A stretch of 64,000 bases of DNA from Selenomonas sp. ND2010 (lineage in GTDB: Bacteria > Bacillota > Negativicutes > Selenomonadales > Selenomonadaceae): positions 10,901 through 74,900 of the forward strand of contig NZ_KL370848.1 of assembly GCF_000702005.1 (NCBI RefSeq), in the 5' to 3' direction. Shown piece after piece: positions 27,099 to 35,318 of the stretch; position 1 is the first letter of the stretch, and each line of letters starts with the position of its first letter. The position numbers and the translations under genes were made by a program. The notes below the pieces were generated by a model. It was not told the DNA's origin. It searched no databases and saw only the letters and a program-made list of their open reading frames with translations.

Positions 27099-28349
27099 TT
27101 ATCTTTCTCCTATTTTATTGTCAACAACCTTGCATAGTCTTCGGATACTTTTGCGAAGTGCGTTTGCATAACGATCATCATCGGTTTCCGTACGGAACAC
27201 ACTACAGACAATGCTGCCCGTTTGCGAATCAATCACGCGCAAGGCCACACCGACCTCATACCAAAAAGAGTAATACCCATAATGATTGGTTATCACCGTC
27301 CGGTAGTAATTCTTCGTTGCCGTCTGCTTGTTTCCATTCGAATCCTCCCATTGGAATTTCTCCGAATGATCAAACATGGTCTGGGTCGTCGCATAAGGTG
27401 GATGCCAAGTCTGGCCGCTATTGCAGCGCGTGATTTTTCCTGTGATATAATAACGGGTCTTCGTGCCGGAATTGTCGAGTTTTACCTTTTTCAACCCATC
27501 TTCAAGCTCGTCTTGGATTGCATATTCCAGTGTTTTGGCGGTCAATTCGTCATCCTTGATATCTTCAGGGATTGCGATTTTCCCAATACTGATGGTCGGG
27601 GCATTGTTCGCCACTTTTTGCGCGGCATGACGTTTCAAACGCCCCCAATCACCGACAAAGTTCTTGGTAATCTGCTTGTAGGCATGCCACGCATCGACAC
27701 CGTAGTTTTTATAATAATCCACCAGCGTCATAGCCTTTTTCCCGGTCGATGCATCATAGAGGACAAAATCCATGTCCATCATCTGCAGGTAGTTGTCATA
27801 CGCTGGGATCTGATGGTTTTGAATCCACGTATGGTAATTGACTTTGTATTTGTTTCCCTTCGGGCCATTGATGATGTCATGATAAGCCTCCATCCGGACC
27901 GTAGTCCAAGTAGCGGGCGAACGATCCACGCGCACTTCCTGATGGCGCAGATGAGGAACCAGATAGCCATCGGCCATGGTGGCATCATAAATAGCTTTGG
28001 CTCGGCCTTCTTCACTGTTGAAGTTCCCGAGCAGCGCCTGATATTCCGGAGTTTCCCGCAAAATCTGCTTTTTTTCTTCCAACTGATTGCCAAAGCCCAA
28101 GAAATTGGTGTTCTTTATCTTTTTGTTGATGCGCGCATGCAGGTAGTTGTTATACCCTTGATTCGCCTCTACACGTCCGACGGCTTCGCTTCCCACCCGC
28201 ATGGGTAAGAGAATGACTTTGCGAAACTGCTTTGCCTGAATGTCGGCACTTTCATCCATCCAAATATTTCCTGCAGCAGCAGCATGTGACATACCGAAAG
28301 TCCCAGACAACAGGACACCGACAGCCAAAAAACCAAGTATTTTTTTCAT
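27099..28349 (-). CDS. Exported protein with CsgG-like C-terminal motif
   Basis: The 416-residue precursor starts at 28349 (AAGGGG eight bases upstream; an alternative ATG lies two codons earlier). It has a signal peptide ending near SHAAAA. The first half is rich in Tyr, Asn and basic residues; the last 130 residues include YYITGKI and EVGVALRVIDSQTGSIV, a strand-turn-strand motif shared with its three upstream neighbours and with CsgG-type proteins. It is the largest member of the array. No function is recognised beyond an exported envelope role. Confidence 0.65.
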   Translation of the reverse strand: MKKILGFLAVGVLLSGTFGMSHAAAAGNIWMDESADIQAKQFRKVILLPMRVGSEAVGRVEANQGYNNYLHARINKKIKNTNFLGFGNQLEEKKQILRETPEYQALLGNFNSEEGRAKAIYDATMADGYLVPHLRHQEVRVDRSPATWTTVRMEAYHDIINGPKGNKYKVNYHTWIQNHQIPAYDNYLQMMDMDFVLYDASTGKKAMTLVDYYKNYGVDAWHAYKQITKNFVGDWGRLKRHAAQKVANNAPTISIGKIAIPEDIKDDELTAKTLEYAIQDELEDGLKKVKLDNSGTKTRYYITGKITRCNSGQTWHPPYATTQTMFDHSEKFQWEDSNGNKQTATKNYYRTVITNHYGYYSFWYEVGVALRVIDSQTGSIVCSVFRTETDDDRYANALRKSIRRLCKVVDNKIGER

Positions 28350-28390
28350 CTGCATAACCCCTTGTTCTCTCTTCAAGCTCTCCCCAGCGC

Positions 28391-29029
28391 TCACATTGCC
28401 TGTAAAAATTTATAGGCCAGATTTTGCGCAGCAATATCGAGTGCCCGGCTCACAGCCGTTTCCGTTCCCGACATTTTCCGCCGAACAATGACGCGATAAT
28501 TGAGCTCGCTCTTGCGCCGCGAATCCGCCGTTGTGACAAAGACTACTTGCCCGGTATGCGCATCGATCACGCGCATGCTGAGTTCAACATGTGCGGTCTT
28601 ATCCTTGCCTCCTACGCCGATGGTCCCACTCTGGGATTTGATATTGCTGACATTCGTCAGATATCCATAAATCAAATAATCGGCCTCATTTTCCAATTCG
28701 GGGATGATCTCGCCTTTTCCCAGCTGCTCCATAATGGCCACCTCATCATAACGGGCCCGGATGACATCCGTATCCATAGTCCGCACATCGATGCGAGGGC
28801 TCAGGCTCAATTCCGCTTCCAGCGTCGTGCGCGGTCCGGGGAGCATTTCTTCCGGTTCCATCTGAAAATCCGTCAGCGTCACCTTTGATTTGGACACCCG
28901 ATTCTGGAAGCCGACCACCATGACCACAGGCCGATCTGCGGCCTGCACAGCCGAGGAAAAAATACCAGCGATAAGCACGCATCCGAGCAGAACCACCCCT
29001 ATTTTTCGAAGCCATTTTGTCGTATCCAT
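28391..29029 (-). CDS. Exported CsgG-like protein
   Basis: The 212-residue precursor has a signal peptide (1-30) and a CsgG/TolB-N-like domain: VVMVVGFQNRV, a helix LEAELSLSPRIDVRTMD, then DYLIYGYLTNVS and VELSMRVIDAHTGQVVF. CsgG forms an outer-membrane export pore in curli systems, but related domains occur in many periplasmic proteins. No lipobox is present, unlike CsgG itself. The ATG lies two bases after the stop of the upstream gene with no strong ribosome site, implying translational coupling. Confidence 0.7.
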   Translation of the reverse strand: MDTTKWLRKIGVVLLGCVLIAGIFSSAVQAADRPVVMVVGFQNRVSKSKVTLTDFQMEPEEMLPGPRTTLEAELSLSPRIDVRTMDTDVIRARYDEVAIMEQLGKGEIIPELENEADYLIYGYLTNVSNIKSQSGTIGVGGKDKTAHVELSMRVIDAHTGQVVFVTTADSRRKSELNYRVIVRRKMSGTETAVSRALDIAAQNLAYKFLQAM

Positions 29030-29031
29030 AG

Positions 29032-29853
29032 TTATTGCACCGCTTTCATGCCATTCTTGTTCAAATCCGCCACAATATCTTCAACCTGAGCCGCCATTAC
29101 CTGATTGAGCATTTCATCAACATTCATGCCTTTACCATTTTTTACAATGGCAAAGTTCATGAGCTGTGCCGTCTTCTTGTTCTCGCAATGACCTTCAAAC
29201 ACCTTGCCATTGGCCGTGTTGAGGAGATAATAATCCACCACGGCGGTCACCTTTTTCCCACGGGTTTCGCGCTCCGTCCGCGAAGCAAACATGGTGTGCT
29301 TCAAGCGCACATCGACATCTTTGAGATTGACGAATAGCATATATTGCGCCCCATAATTCTGGGCAATCTGCTCCGCCTGCTGTATCATTGACGGCGACAG
29401 ATGATACGGAACCCCACTTTGTTTGCGCCAATTTTCAATCCGCGCATCATCATAGAAATACTTGCGCCCCATAGCAGCATCGGCATAGCGCACCAGTTTT
29501 GCCGCCGCTTCCCCATGCTCGAACCAATGACCATGGATGATTGCATCCATGTGGATCATCGACAACTTCGCATCTTCCTCCGATGTCCCTTCATCGTGGC
29601 GGCCGGCTTCATTCGTCATATCCGCTCTGCTTACCACCTGAAAATTTTTGGCCGTCATGTTCTGATACAACTTATCCGCAAAAGTGTCAAAGGCCTCGCG
29701 CTTTAATTCATAGTCGCCATAACTCTGAACTTCACCGATAAAAATACGTGGTCCACTTCCGGCATTATGGAAAAGACCTGCCGCTGATACACTTCCCGTA
29801 AGAAATGAGAAACCGGCCAAAGCTGCCACTGCAATCCGGCTAAATGCTTTCAT
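29032..29853 (-). CDS. Exported protein, diverged CsgG-like
   Basis: The 273-residue precursor has a signal peptide (1-24) and a layout matching the neighbouring CsgG-like proteins: RIFIGEVQSYG at the mature start, a helix around FADKLYQNMTAKNFQVVSRADM, then QYMLFVNLKDVDVR and VVDYYLLNTANGKVFEG. AGAGGAG lies seven bases before the ATG. It is coupled to the downstream CsgG-like gene. The role is unknown; the shared motifs suggest the array arose by duplication. Confidence 0.65.
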   Translation of the reverse strand: MKAFSRIAVAALAGFSFLTGSVSAAGLFHNAGSGPRIFIGEVQSYGDYELKREAFDTFADKLYQNMTAKNFQVVSRADMTNEAGRHDEGTSEEDAKLSMIHMDAIIHGHWFEHGEAAAKLVRYADAAMGRKYFYDDARIENWRKQSGVPYHLSPSMIQQAEQIAQNYGAQYMLFVNLKDVDVRLKHTMFASRTERETRGKKVTAVVDYYLLNTANGKVFEGHCENKKTAQLMNFAIVKNGKGMNVDEMLNQVMAAQVEDIVADLNKNGMKAVQ

Positions 29854-29883
29854 TCCTGTTCTCCTCTGTTATCACAAACCGGC

Positions 29884-30555
29884 TCAGCGTCTTTTCGCCG
29901 GTTTTACCTTGCCATTCATACGGGCCAACAGCCCTTGTTTTCCTGAGATGGCGTCGTGTACCGCTTCTTCCAGCGCCGTTTCTACCTGGCCTTTGTCAAC
30001 ATTGGCCGTACCAATCCGGATGATGTTAAGGGGAAGCTTGCCGACCGTATTGTGCTCTTTTCCCCGGCCCACAGCAGCCAGCACGATTCGACCCGTTTCC
30101 ACATCCACTACACGCAGTGAAACCGTAGCAAAGACCTTATACCGGTCCGTTCCTGCACCAACGACCGAAGTGGAGGATTTCTGCGTCGTCACCGAATTGA
30201 TGCTGCCAAGTACCAAATACTGTGCTCCCGTGAGATTTCCCACCTGAGCTGCCGTCTCAGGATTGGTCATCCCACTCATCGCCAGTGCCATCTCATCCGT
30301 TACATCCTTCAAACGTGCACGCTCTACCACGTCAAAGCTGCCGGTATTCAACAGCTCCGCAATGGCAAAATCGTGGATTTGATTCATCTCTTCACGATCC
30401 CACTCGTTGGAGATAATCCCTTTATTGGCAAAAGGCAGAACTGCCAGCGTCGGGTGATCCAGAATACTCACCGAAGCGGCACTTGCCAAGCTGTTTCCCA
30501 TAACCAGCGTTACTACCAGGCACAAAGCGGCCATAATTCCCTTTAACTTCATCAT
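29884..30555 (-). CDS. Exported CsgG family protein
   Basis: The 223-residue precursor has a signal peptide (1-27) and the clearest CsgG/HfaB-type domain of the array: LAVLPFANKG, a helix leading to FDVVERARLKDVTDEM, a helix AAQVGNLTGAQYLVLGSINSV, and VSLRVVDVETGRIV. Related proteins build outer-membrane pores or attach holdfasts and curli. There is no lipobox cysteine. AAAGGA lies seven bases before the first of two adjacent ATG codons. It sits second in the operon. Confidence 0.78.
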   Translation of the reverse strand: MMKLKGIMAALCLVVTLVMGNSLASAASVSILDHPTLAVLPFANKGIISNEWDREEMNQIHDFAIAELLNTGSFDVVERARLKDVTDEMALAMSGMTNPETAAQVGNLTGAQYLVLGSINSVTTQKSSTSVVGAGTDRYKVFATVSLRVVDVETGRIVLAAVGRGKEHNTVGKLPLNIIRIGTANVDKGQVETALEEAVHDAISGKQGLLARMNGKVKPAKRR

Positions 30556-30581
30556 CGATCCATCCTTTCATTTCCCCTTGT

Positions 30582-31700
30582 TCAACGGGAAACCGACATT
30601 TTAATCGTATTGTTGCTGATTCCAGCGACAAATATTCCCAAGGAAGTTTTTCCCTGCAGCGATTTCACTAATACTTCCGGTTTTACAATAGTATCCACCG
30701 ACAAAATAGCCTTGCCGTTTTGATGCTCACGAATATAGACGTTTTGAACTATCCCCAGGGCACGCAAATCATCGGCCAGCTGCTGAACGGCCTGATAATC
30801 CATCGTGCGTACCTCCAGCTGCAAAGCCTGATTGGCGTTGGCACTGAAATGACGGAATTTATCCTCAAGCTTAGCCGCTGCATCCTTGGCAGCATTTCCA
30901 ATCGCCTTTTGCTTAGCCGATTCCAGGCTGTTGTCCACCGCCTTGGCCGAATTCGTAAAGGTACCAACGATTTCTCCCGTATCGAATTTCAGAATCTTGA
31001 CCGTCATCGACGCCTTGCCATTCTTGAGCAGTGTCGGCTCGTAGCCGCCTTTACCATTGGGCAGGGAAATCCCCTGGGACTGGGCCGTAGAGATGCCAAG
31101 TACCAGATAATCAGCCCCAAGCGATCGGCCGATACTTCCGAGCGCTGAACTGCCTTGGTAAATGCGGTTCAAAAGCCGTGCATCCTGCAGGGAGGAAGCG
31201 ACTCCGGCATCCACCACATGGGAGAATCCCAAGTCAATAAGCCGGGCATTGATCGCCGATTCTGCCACTTGGTCATGGCCGAGGATATTTCCCTTGTCGT
31301 CCTGCTCCAAAATTACCACGGCAATGCGTGGATCATTGAGCATCATGAGCATCTTGAGATTGTTCATGAGCTTGGCATCCGGCGAGGTATCCACATCAAC
31401 GCTTGCCCGCACATGAACAGAACCGCTCACGACATTCTGGGACAAAATCCTTATATCTTTTACGAATCCCTGCGATTTCATATAGATTTGATCCAGTTCG
31501 GTGGCATAGTTCGTCACCAACGTCCGGGAATCCACCAAAGTTCCTACTACTTGTTCCACGGCGGCCCGCGATGCATCACGGATGGCACTGTCCTTATCTG
31601 CCCCATACCCATCAACGACTACAGCCTGTGCGAAGGCAGATTGTGCCGCCAAGGTCATCGCGGCCCCCAAAATCAAGGATATCTTTTTTAATTTCCCCAT
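30582..31700 (-). CDS. Exported FlgT-N/CsgG-like protein
   Basis: The 372-residue precursor has a signal peptide (1-25). Residues 27-105 resemble the FlgT N-terminal domain: VVVDGYGADKDSAIRDASRA, VGTLVDSRTLVTNYATELDQ, then VKDIRILSQNVVSGSVHVRASVDV. The middle (about 120-275) is CsgG-like, with RIAVVILEQDDKGN, DYLVLGISTAQS and VKILKFDTGEIVG. A small C-terminal domain follows (ALQLEVRTMDYQAVQQLADD). FlgT of Vibrio helps build the H-ring around the flagellar basal body at the outer membrane. GGGAGGAG lies eight bases before the ATG. It is first in the operon and directly downstream of a good promoter. Confidence 0.72.
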   Translation of the reverse strand: MGKLKKISLILGAAMTLAAQSAFAQAVVVDGYGADKDSAIRDASRAAVEQVVGTLVDSRTLVTNYATELDQIYMKSQGFVKDIRILSQNVVSGSVHVRASVDVDTSPDAKLMNNLKMLMMLNDPRIAVVILEQDDKGNILGHDQVAESAINARLIDLGFSHVVDAGVASSLQDARLLNRIYQGSSALGSIGRSLGADYLVLGISTAQSQGISLPNGKGGYEPTLLKNGKASMTVKILKFDTGEIVGTFTNSAKAVDNSLESAKQKAIGNAAKDAAAKLEDKFRHFSANANQALQLEVRTMDYQAVQQLADDLRALGIVQNVYIREHQNGKAILSVDTIVKPEVLVKSLQGKTSLGIFVAGISNNTIKMSVSR

Positions 31701-31733
31701 AGTTGTCGCTCCTCCCTAGAATTTTACGCTTTA

Positions 31734-31762
31734 AATATAACATGACTGCCTTAGAAATTCAA
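31734..31762 (-). promoter_or_regulatory. Sigma-A promoter of the FlgT/CsgG-like operon
   Basis: On the minus strand TTGAAT (31757-31762) and TATATT (31734-31739) are 17 bp apart, about 30 bp before the start codon of the first gene. Confidence 0.68.
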
Positions 31763-31785
31763 TATATCCCACCAAGGTCCTAACG

Positions 31786-31819
31786 ATAAAAAAATCCCGC
31801 AGTCGAAACTGCGGGATTT
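31786..31819 (-). terminator. Terminator after the GGGtGRT gene
   Basis: An 11-bp perfect stem AAATCCCGCAG/CTGCGGGATTT with a six-base loop is followed on the minus strand by a T run. Confidence 0.9.
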
Positions 31820-31853
31820 CTGCTAGCATATAAATTGTTTTCCCAAACGGAAA

Positions 31854-32855
31854 TTATTTAGCCATTGCTTCCTGAACGGCAACAGCAACAGCAACAGTCA
31901 TGCCGACCATCGGGTTGTTACCAGCGCCGATGAGGCCCATCATGTCAACGTGTGCCGGAACGGAGGAAGAACCTGCGAACTGAGCATCGCCGTGCATACG
32001 TCCCATCGTATCCGTCATACCATAGGAAGCCGGGCCGGCTGCCATGTTGTCCGGATGGAGCGTACGGCCCGTGCCGCCACCAGATGCAACGGAGAAGTAC
32101 TTCTTGCCGTTCTCGATGCAGTCTTTCTTGTAGCAGCCTGCAACCGGATGCTGGAAGCGCGTCGGGTTCGTGGAGTTACCCGTGATGGAGATATCAACGT
32201 TCTCGAGTTTCATGATGGCAACGCCTTCCTGTACGGACTCAGCACCATAGCATTTAACTTTGGAACGCAGGCCATCGCTGTAAGCGATTTCCTTAACAAC
32301 ATTGACTTTGTCAGACTTGAAGTCGTACTCCGTCTCTACGAACGTGAAACCGTTGATACGGCTGATGATCTGAGCAGCATCTTTGCCAAGGCCGTTGAGG
32401 ATAACGCGCAGCGGGTTCTTACGAACTTTGTTAGCCGTCTGAGCGATACCGATAGCACCCTCAGCAGCTGCAAAGGACTCGTGACCAGCCAGGAATGCGA
32501 AGCAGCCAGCTTCCTCGGAGAGGAGCATAGCGCCGAGGTTACCATGGCCGAGACCTACTTTACGATGGTCAGCAACGGAACCCGGTACGCAGAAAGCCTG
32601 GAGGCCTTCGCCGATAGCTTTTGCAGCATCAGCAGCAGCCGTGCAGCCTTTTTTGATTGCGATAGCAGCACCCAGCGTGTAAGCCCATTTCGCATTCTCG
32701 AATGCGATCGGCTGGAGATCTTCTACGATCTTGTACGGGTTGATGCCCTTCTCGTCGCAGATTTTCTTTGCGTCCTCGATGGATGCGATATCATATTTTT
32801 TGCAAACTTCATTGATCTGGTCAATGCGGCGCTCATAGCCTTCGAATAATGACAT
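31854..32855 (-). CDS. GGGtGRT family protein
   Basis: The 333-residue protein contains the namesake ASGGGTGRTLHPDN motif near residue 265 and matches the GGGtGRT family throughout (FEGYERRIDQI at the N-terminus, GHGNLGAMLLSEEAGCFAFL, GHESFAAAEGAIGIA). The family is strongly conserved in anaerobes, is found beside a NifU-like scaffold protein, and has no established function. The start at 32855 matches the usual family N-terminus; an ATG three codons earlier lies too close to the ribosome site. It has no signal peptide and is probably cotranscribed with the NifU-like gene 55 bp upstream. Confidence 0.9.
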   Translation of the reverse strand: MSLFEGYERRIDQINEVCKKYDIASIEDAKKICDEKGINPYKIVEDLQPIAFENAKWAYTLGAAIAIKKGCTAAADAAKAIGEGLQAFCVPGSVADHRKVGLGHGNLGAMLLSEEAGCFAFLAGHESFAAAEGAIGIAQTANKVRKNPLRVILNGLGKDAAQIISRINGFTFVETEYDFKSDKVNVVKEIAYSDGLRSKVKCYGAESVQEGVAIMKLENVDISITGNSTNPTRFQHPVAGCYKKDCIENGKKYFSVASGGGTGRTLHPDNMAAGPASYGMTDTMGRMHGDAQFAGSSSVPAHVDMMGLIGAGNNPMVGMTVAVAVAVQEAMAK

Positions 32856-32910
32856 TCTATTCATTCCTTCCTTTTACCTAAAACTTGCGGAAATCTGCCA
32901 AGAGTATTTC

Positions 32911-33606
32911 TTACTCTTCGCGCGGATCGATCGTCTTGACAGCGTCAGCGAAGCGGCCCTTCGTGCTCGTGTTGGCTTTGATAGCTTCGTTAGCATCTTT
33001 GCCGGCACGGACAGCTTCCATGACTTTGCCAAGCTGAACAACTTCGTAGCCGATTACGCGGTTCTCTTTGTCGAGACCGAGTTTCGTAACATAGCCTTCA
33101 GCGAGTTCGAGGTAACGCGGGCCTTTCTTGAGCGTGCTGTAGAGCGTACCCGTCTGGCTGCGCAGACCTTTACCAAGGTCATCGAGGCCAGCGCCGATTG
33201 GCAGACCATCATCGGAGAATGCAGTCTGGGAACGGCCATAAGCAATCTGCAGGAAGAGTTCGCGCATAGCGGTGTTGATGGCATCGCAAACGAGGTCAGT
33301 GTTCAGAGCCTCGAGAACCGTCAGGCCCGGCAGAATCTCTGCAGCCATTGCTGCGGAGTGCGTCATGCCCGAGCAGCCGATCGTCTCAACGAGGGCTTCC
33401 TGGATGATGCCGTCTTTGACGTTGAGCGTCAGTTTGCAGGCACCCTGCTGCGGAGCGCACCAGCCGATACCATGAGTCAGGCCGCTGATATCCTGTACAT
33501 TCTTGGATTTAACCCATTTGCCTTCCTCTGGAATCGGAGCAGCGCCATGATGTACTTCCTGCGCTACGCATGCCATGTCTTCCACTTTCTGTGAATAAGC
33601 AATCAT
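32911..33606 (-). CDS. NifU/IscU-like iron-sulfur scaffold protein partnered with GGGtGRT
   Basis: The 231-residue protein has an IscU/NifU-N-like core with candidate cluster ligands Cys50 (GWCAPQQG) or Cys57, Cys78 (TIGCSGMTHS) and Cys107 (DLVCDAI), preceded by a non-standard N-terminus and followed by about 110 extra residues (DLGKGLRSQTGTLYSTLKKG ... KGRFADAVKTIDPREE) not present in IscU. The spacing suggests iron-sulfur or metal binding in the cytoplasm. It is always seen as a partner of GGGtGRT in this family setting. GAGG lies ten bases before the ATG. It follows a structured untranslated RNA downstream of gpmI. Confidence 0.85.
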   Translation of the reverse strand: MIAYSQKVEDMACVAQEVHHGAAPIPEEGKWVKSKNVQDISGLTHGIGWCAPQQGACKLTLNVKDGIIQEALVETIGCSGMTHSAAMAAEILPGLTVLEALNTDLVCDAINTAMRELFLQIAYGRSQTAFSDDGLPIGAGLDDLGKGLRSQTGTLYSTLKKGPRYLELAEGYVTKLGLDKENRVIGYEVVQLGKVMEAVRAGKDANEAIKANTSTKGRFADAVKTIDPREE

Positions 33607-33660
33607 TGTTCGTATTCCTCTCTTTTCTAAAATATAATACTGAGGTGCAACCTTTAAACA

Positions 33661-33760
33661 AACGCCCGTAAGGGGCTAGCATGGGAAATGACCACTACAC
33701 CTGCAGTGGTCTCCCCCGCTTACGCACCCTTGCTCAAGGGATGCTGCCTCTGACCTGCGG
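33661..33760 (-). ncRNA. Candidate structured 5-prime UTR RNA upstream of the NifU-like/GGGtGRT genes
   Basis: Read on the minus strand, the region folds as a three-way junction. P1: GGC-AGCAT (33748-33741) with ATGCT-A-GCC (33682-33674). P2: CCCTT/AAGGG with loop GAGC (33740-33727). P3: GGGA plus ACCACT (33715-33705) with AGTGGT plus TCCC (33696-33683). The junction strand CGTAAG (33724-33719) can pair with CTTACG (33672-33667) just 3-prime of P1, forming a pseudoknot. An alternative pairing GGTGC/GCACC (33728-33724 with 33648-33644) could compete. The layout is riboswitch-like, but I cannot match it to a known class. Confidence 0.55.
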
Positions 33761-33764
33761 ATAA

Positions 33765-35294
33765 TTAAAGTTCGACGAGGTTCTTGCCGTTCATTTCAGC
33801 CGGAATCTCAACGCCAGCCATCGTCAAGAGCGTCGGTGCGATGTCGCAGAGAGCGCCGTCTTTGACGGATTTGACGCGGTCAGATACCACGATGAACGGA
33901 ACCGGATTCGTCGTATGTTTCGTGAACGGCTGGTTGTTTTCGTAGTCCATCATGATGTCAGCGTTGCCGTGGTCAGCTGTGATGCAGACCTCGCCGCCAA
34001 CTTCACGGATGGCATCGACAAAACGGCCAACACACGTATCAACCGTCTCAACAGCCTTGACAACTGCCGGGAATACCCCCGTATGACCAACCATATCGCA
34101 GTTTGCATAGTTGAGGATGATGAAATCGTATTTTTCGGACTTGATAGCCTCAACGACTTTATCCGTAACCTCAATAGCGCTCATTTCCGGCTGGAGATCA
34201 TAGGTTGCAACCTTCGGAGACGGAACCAGGATGCGATCCTCACCCTCGTACGGCTCCTCGACACCGCCATTGAAGAAGAAGGTTACATGTGCGTACTTCT
34301 CCGTCTCAGCGATGCGCAGCTGCGTCATGCCCTTGGACTCGATAATCTTACCCAACGTATTCTCGATAGTTTCCGGTGGGAAGGCAACTTTTGCATTCAT
34401 GCCGTCCTCGTACTGGGAGAACGTTGCAAACGGAACCTTGAGCTCCTCATCACGCTCGAAACCATCAAAGGTCTCGTCAACGAATGCATGAGTGAGCTGA
34501 CGGGCACGGTCCGGACGGAAGTTGAAGAAGATAGCGCCATCGCCATTCTTCATGCCTTCGTAGCCCTTGATTACGCACGGCATAACGAATTCATCGTTCT
34601 TGCCAGCTTCATAGCTTGCCTTGAGGCCTGCTACAGCAGAATCTGCGCTTACGCCCTCTGCATGAGCGATTGCCTCATATGCCAGCTGCTCACGATCCCA
34701 GTTGTGATCGCGGTCCATAGCATAGTAACGGCCGCTCAGCGTAGCAATGCAGCCAGCGCCGATTTCCTTGCATTTTGCTTCAAGTTCCTCCAAGAACGGC
34801 TGAGCGCTCTGGGGCGGAACGTCACGGCCATCGAGGAATGCATGAACGAATACATCCTTGATGCCTTCTTTTTTCGCAAGCTCGAGCAGTGCGTAGAGGT
34901 GAGCCTGATGGCTGTGGACACCGCCCGGAGAAACGAGGCCCAGCAGATGAAGGGCACCGTTATTTGCCTTCACGCCATTAACGATATCAAGCAGGGCTTC
35001 ATTCTTGAAGAAGTCGCCATTCTTGATGTCACGCGTGATGCGAGTGAGCTGCTGATAGATGACGCGGCCAGCGCCGATGTTTGTATGACCAACTTCGGAG
35101 TTGCCCATCTGGCCATCCGGCAGACCGACGTATTCGCCGGATGCCTGCAGCTGACTCGTTTTGTATTTTGCCATAAGGCCATCGAGTACCGGCGTATTCG
35201 CTACCTGTACTGCATTGTTCTTATCGCTTTTGTCACCGAGGCCGCAGCCATCCATGATGATGAGTGCAACCGGTGCATTTTTAAGTTTTGCCAT
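33765..35294 (-). CDS. gpmI: 2,3-bisphosphoglycerate-independent phosphoglycerate mutase
   Basis: The 509-residue enzyme has the alkaline-phosphatase-fold metal motif LIIMDGCGLG (Asp15), the phosphorylated Ser66 in GQMGNSEVGH, and the C-terminal metal segments NYANCDMVGHTG and CITADHGNADIM. It converts 3- to 2-phosphoglycerate in lower glycolysis using manganese. It follows tpiA by 24 bp in the gap-pgk-tpiA-gpmI run. Enolase is not in the window. Confidence 0.97.
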   Translation of the reverse strand: MAKLKNAPVALIIMDGCGLGDKSDKNNAVQVANTPVLDGLMAKYKTSQLQASGEYVGLPDGQMGNSEVGHTNIGAGRVIYQQLTRITRDIKNGDFFKNEALLDIVNGVKANNGALHLLGLVSPGGVHSHQAHLYALLELAKKEGIKDVFVHAFLDGRDVPPQSAQPFLEELEAKCKEIGAGCIATLSGRYYAMDRDHNWDREQLAYEAIAHAEGVSADSAVAGLKASYEAGKNDEFVMPCVIKGYEGMKNGDGAIFFNFRPDRARQLTHAFVDETFDGFERDEELKVPFATFSQYEDGMNAKVAFPPETIENTLGKIIESKGMTQLRIAETEKYAHVTFFFNGGVEEPYEGEDRILVPSPKVATYDLQPEMSAIEVTDKVVEAIKSEKYDFIILNYANCDMVGHTGVFPAVVKAVETVDTCVGRFVDAIREVGGEVCITADHGNADIMMDYENNQPFTKHTTNPVPFIVVSDRVKSVKDGALCDIAPTLLTMAGVEIPAEMNGKNLVEL

Positions 35295-35318
35295 TTTAAG
35301 ATACTACCCTTCTAAGAA

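Noticed and set aside
33661-33760. SRP, 6S, cobalamin, TPP, FMN or ZTP RNA for the leader of the NifU-like gene
   Set aside because: None of the conserved cores of these classes is visible; left as an unassigned structured RNA.
33915-35315. Plus-strand 466-codon frame opposite gpmI
   Set aside because: It is an antisense shadow of a certain gene, with no family match and no ribosome site. The same applies to long frames opposite pgk (36362-37504) and scfB (38998-40071).
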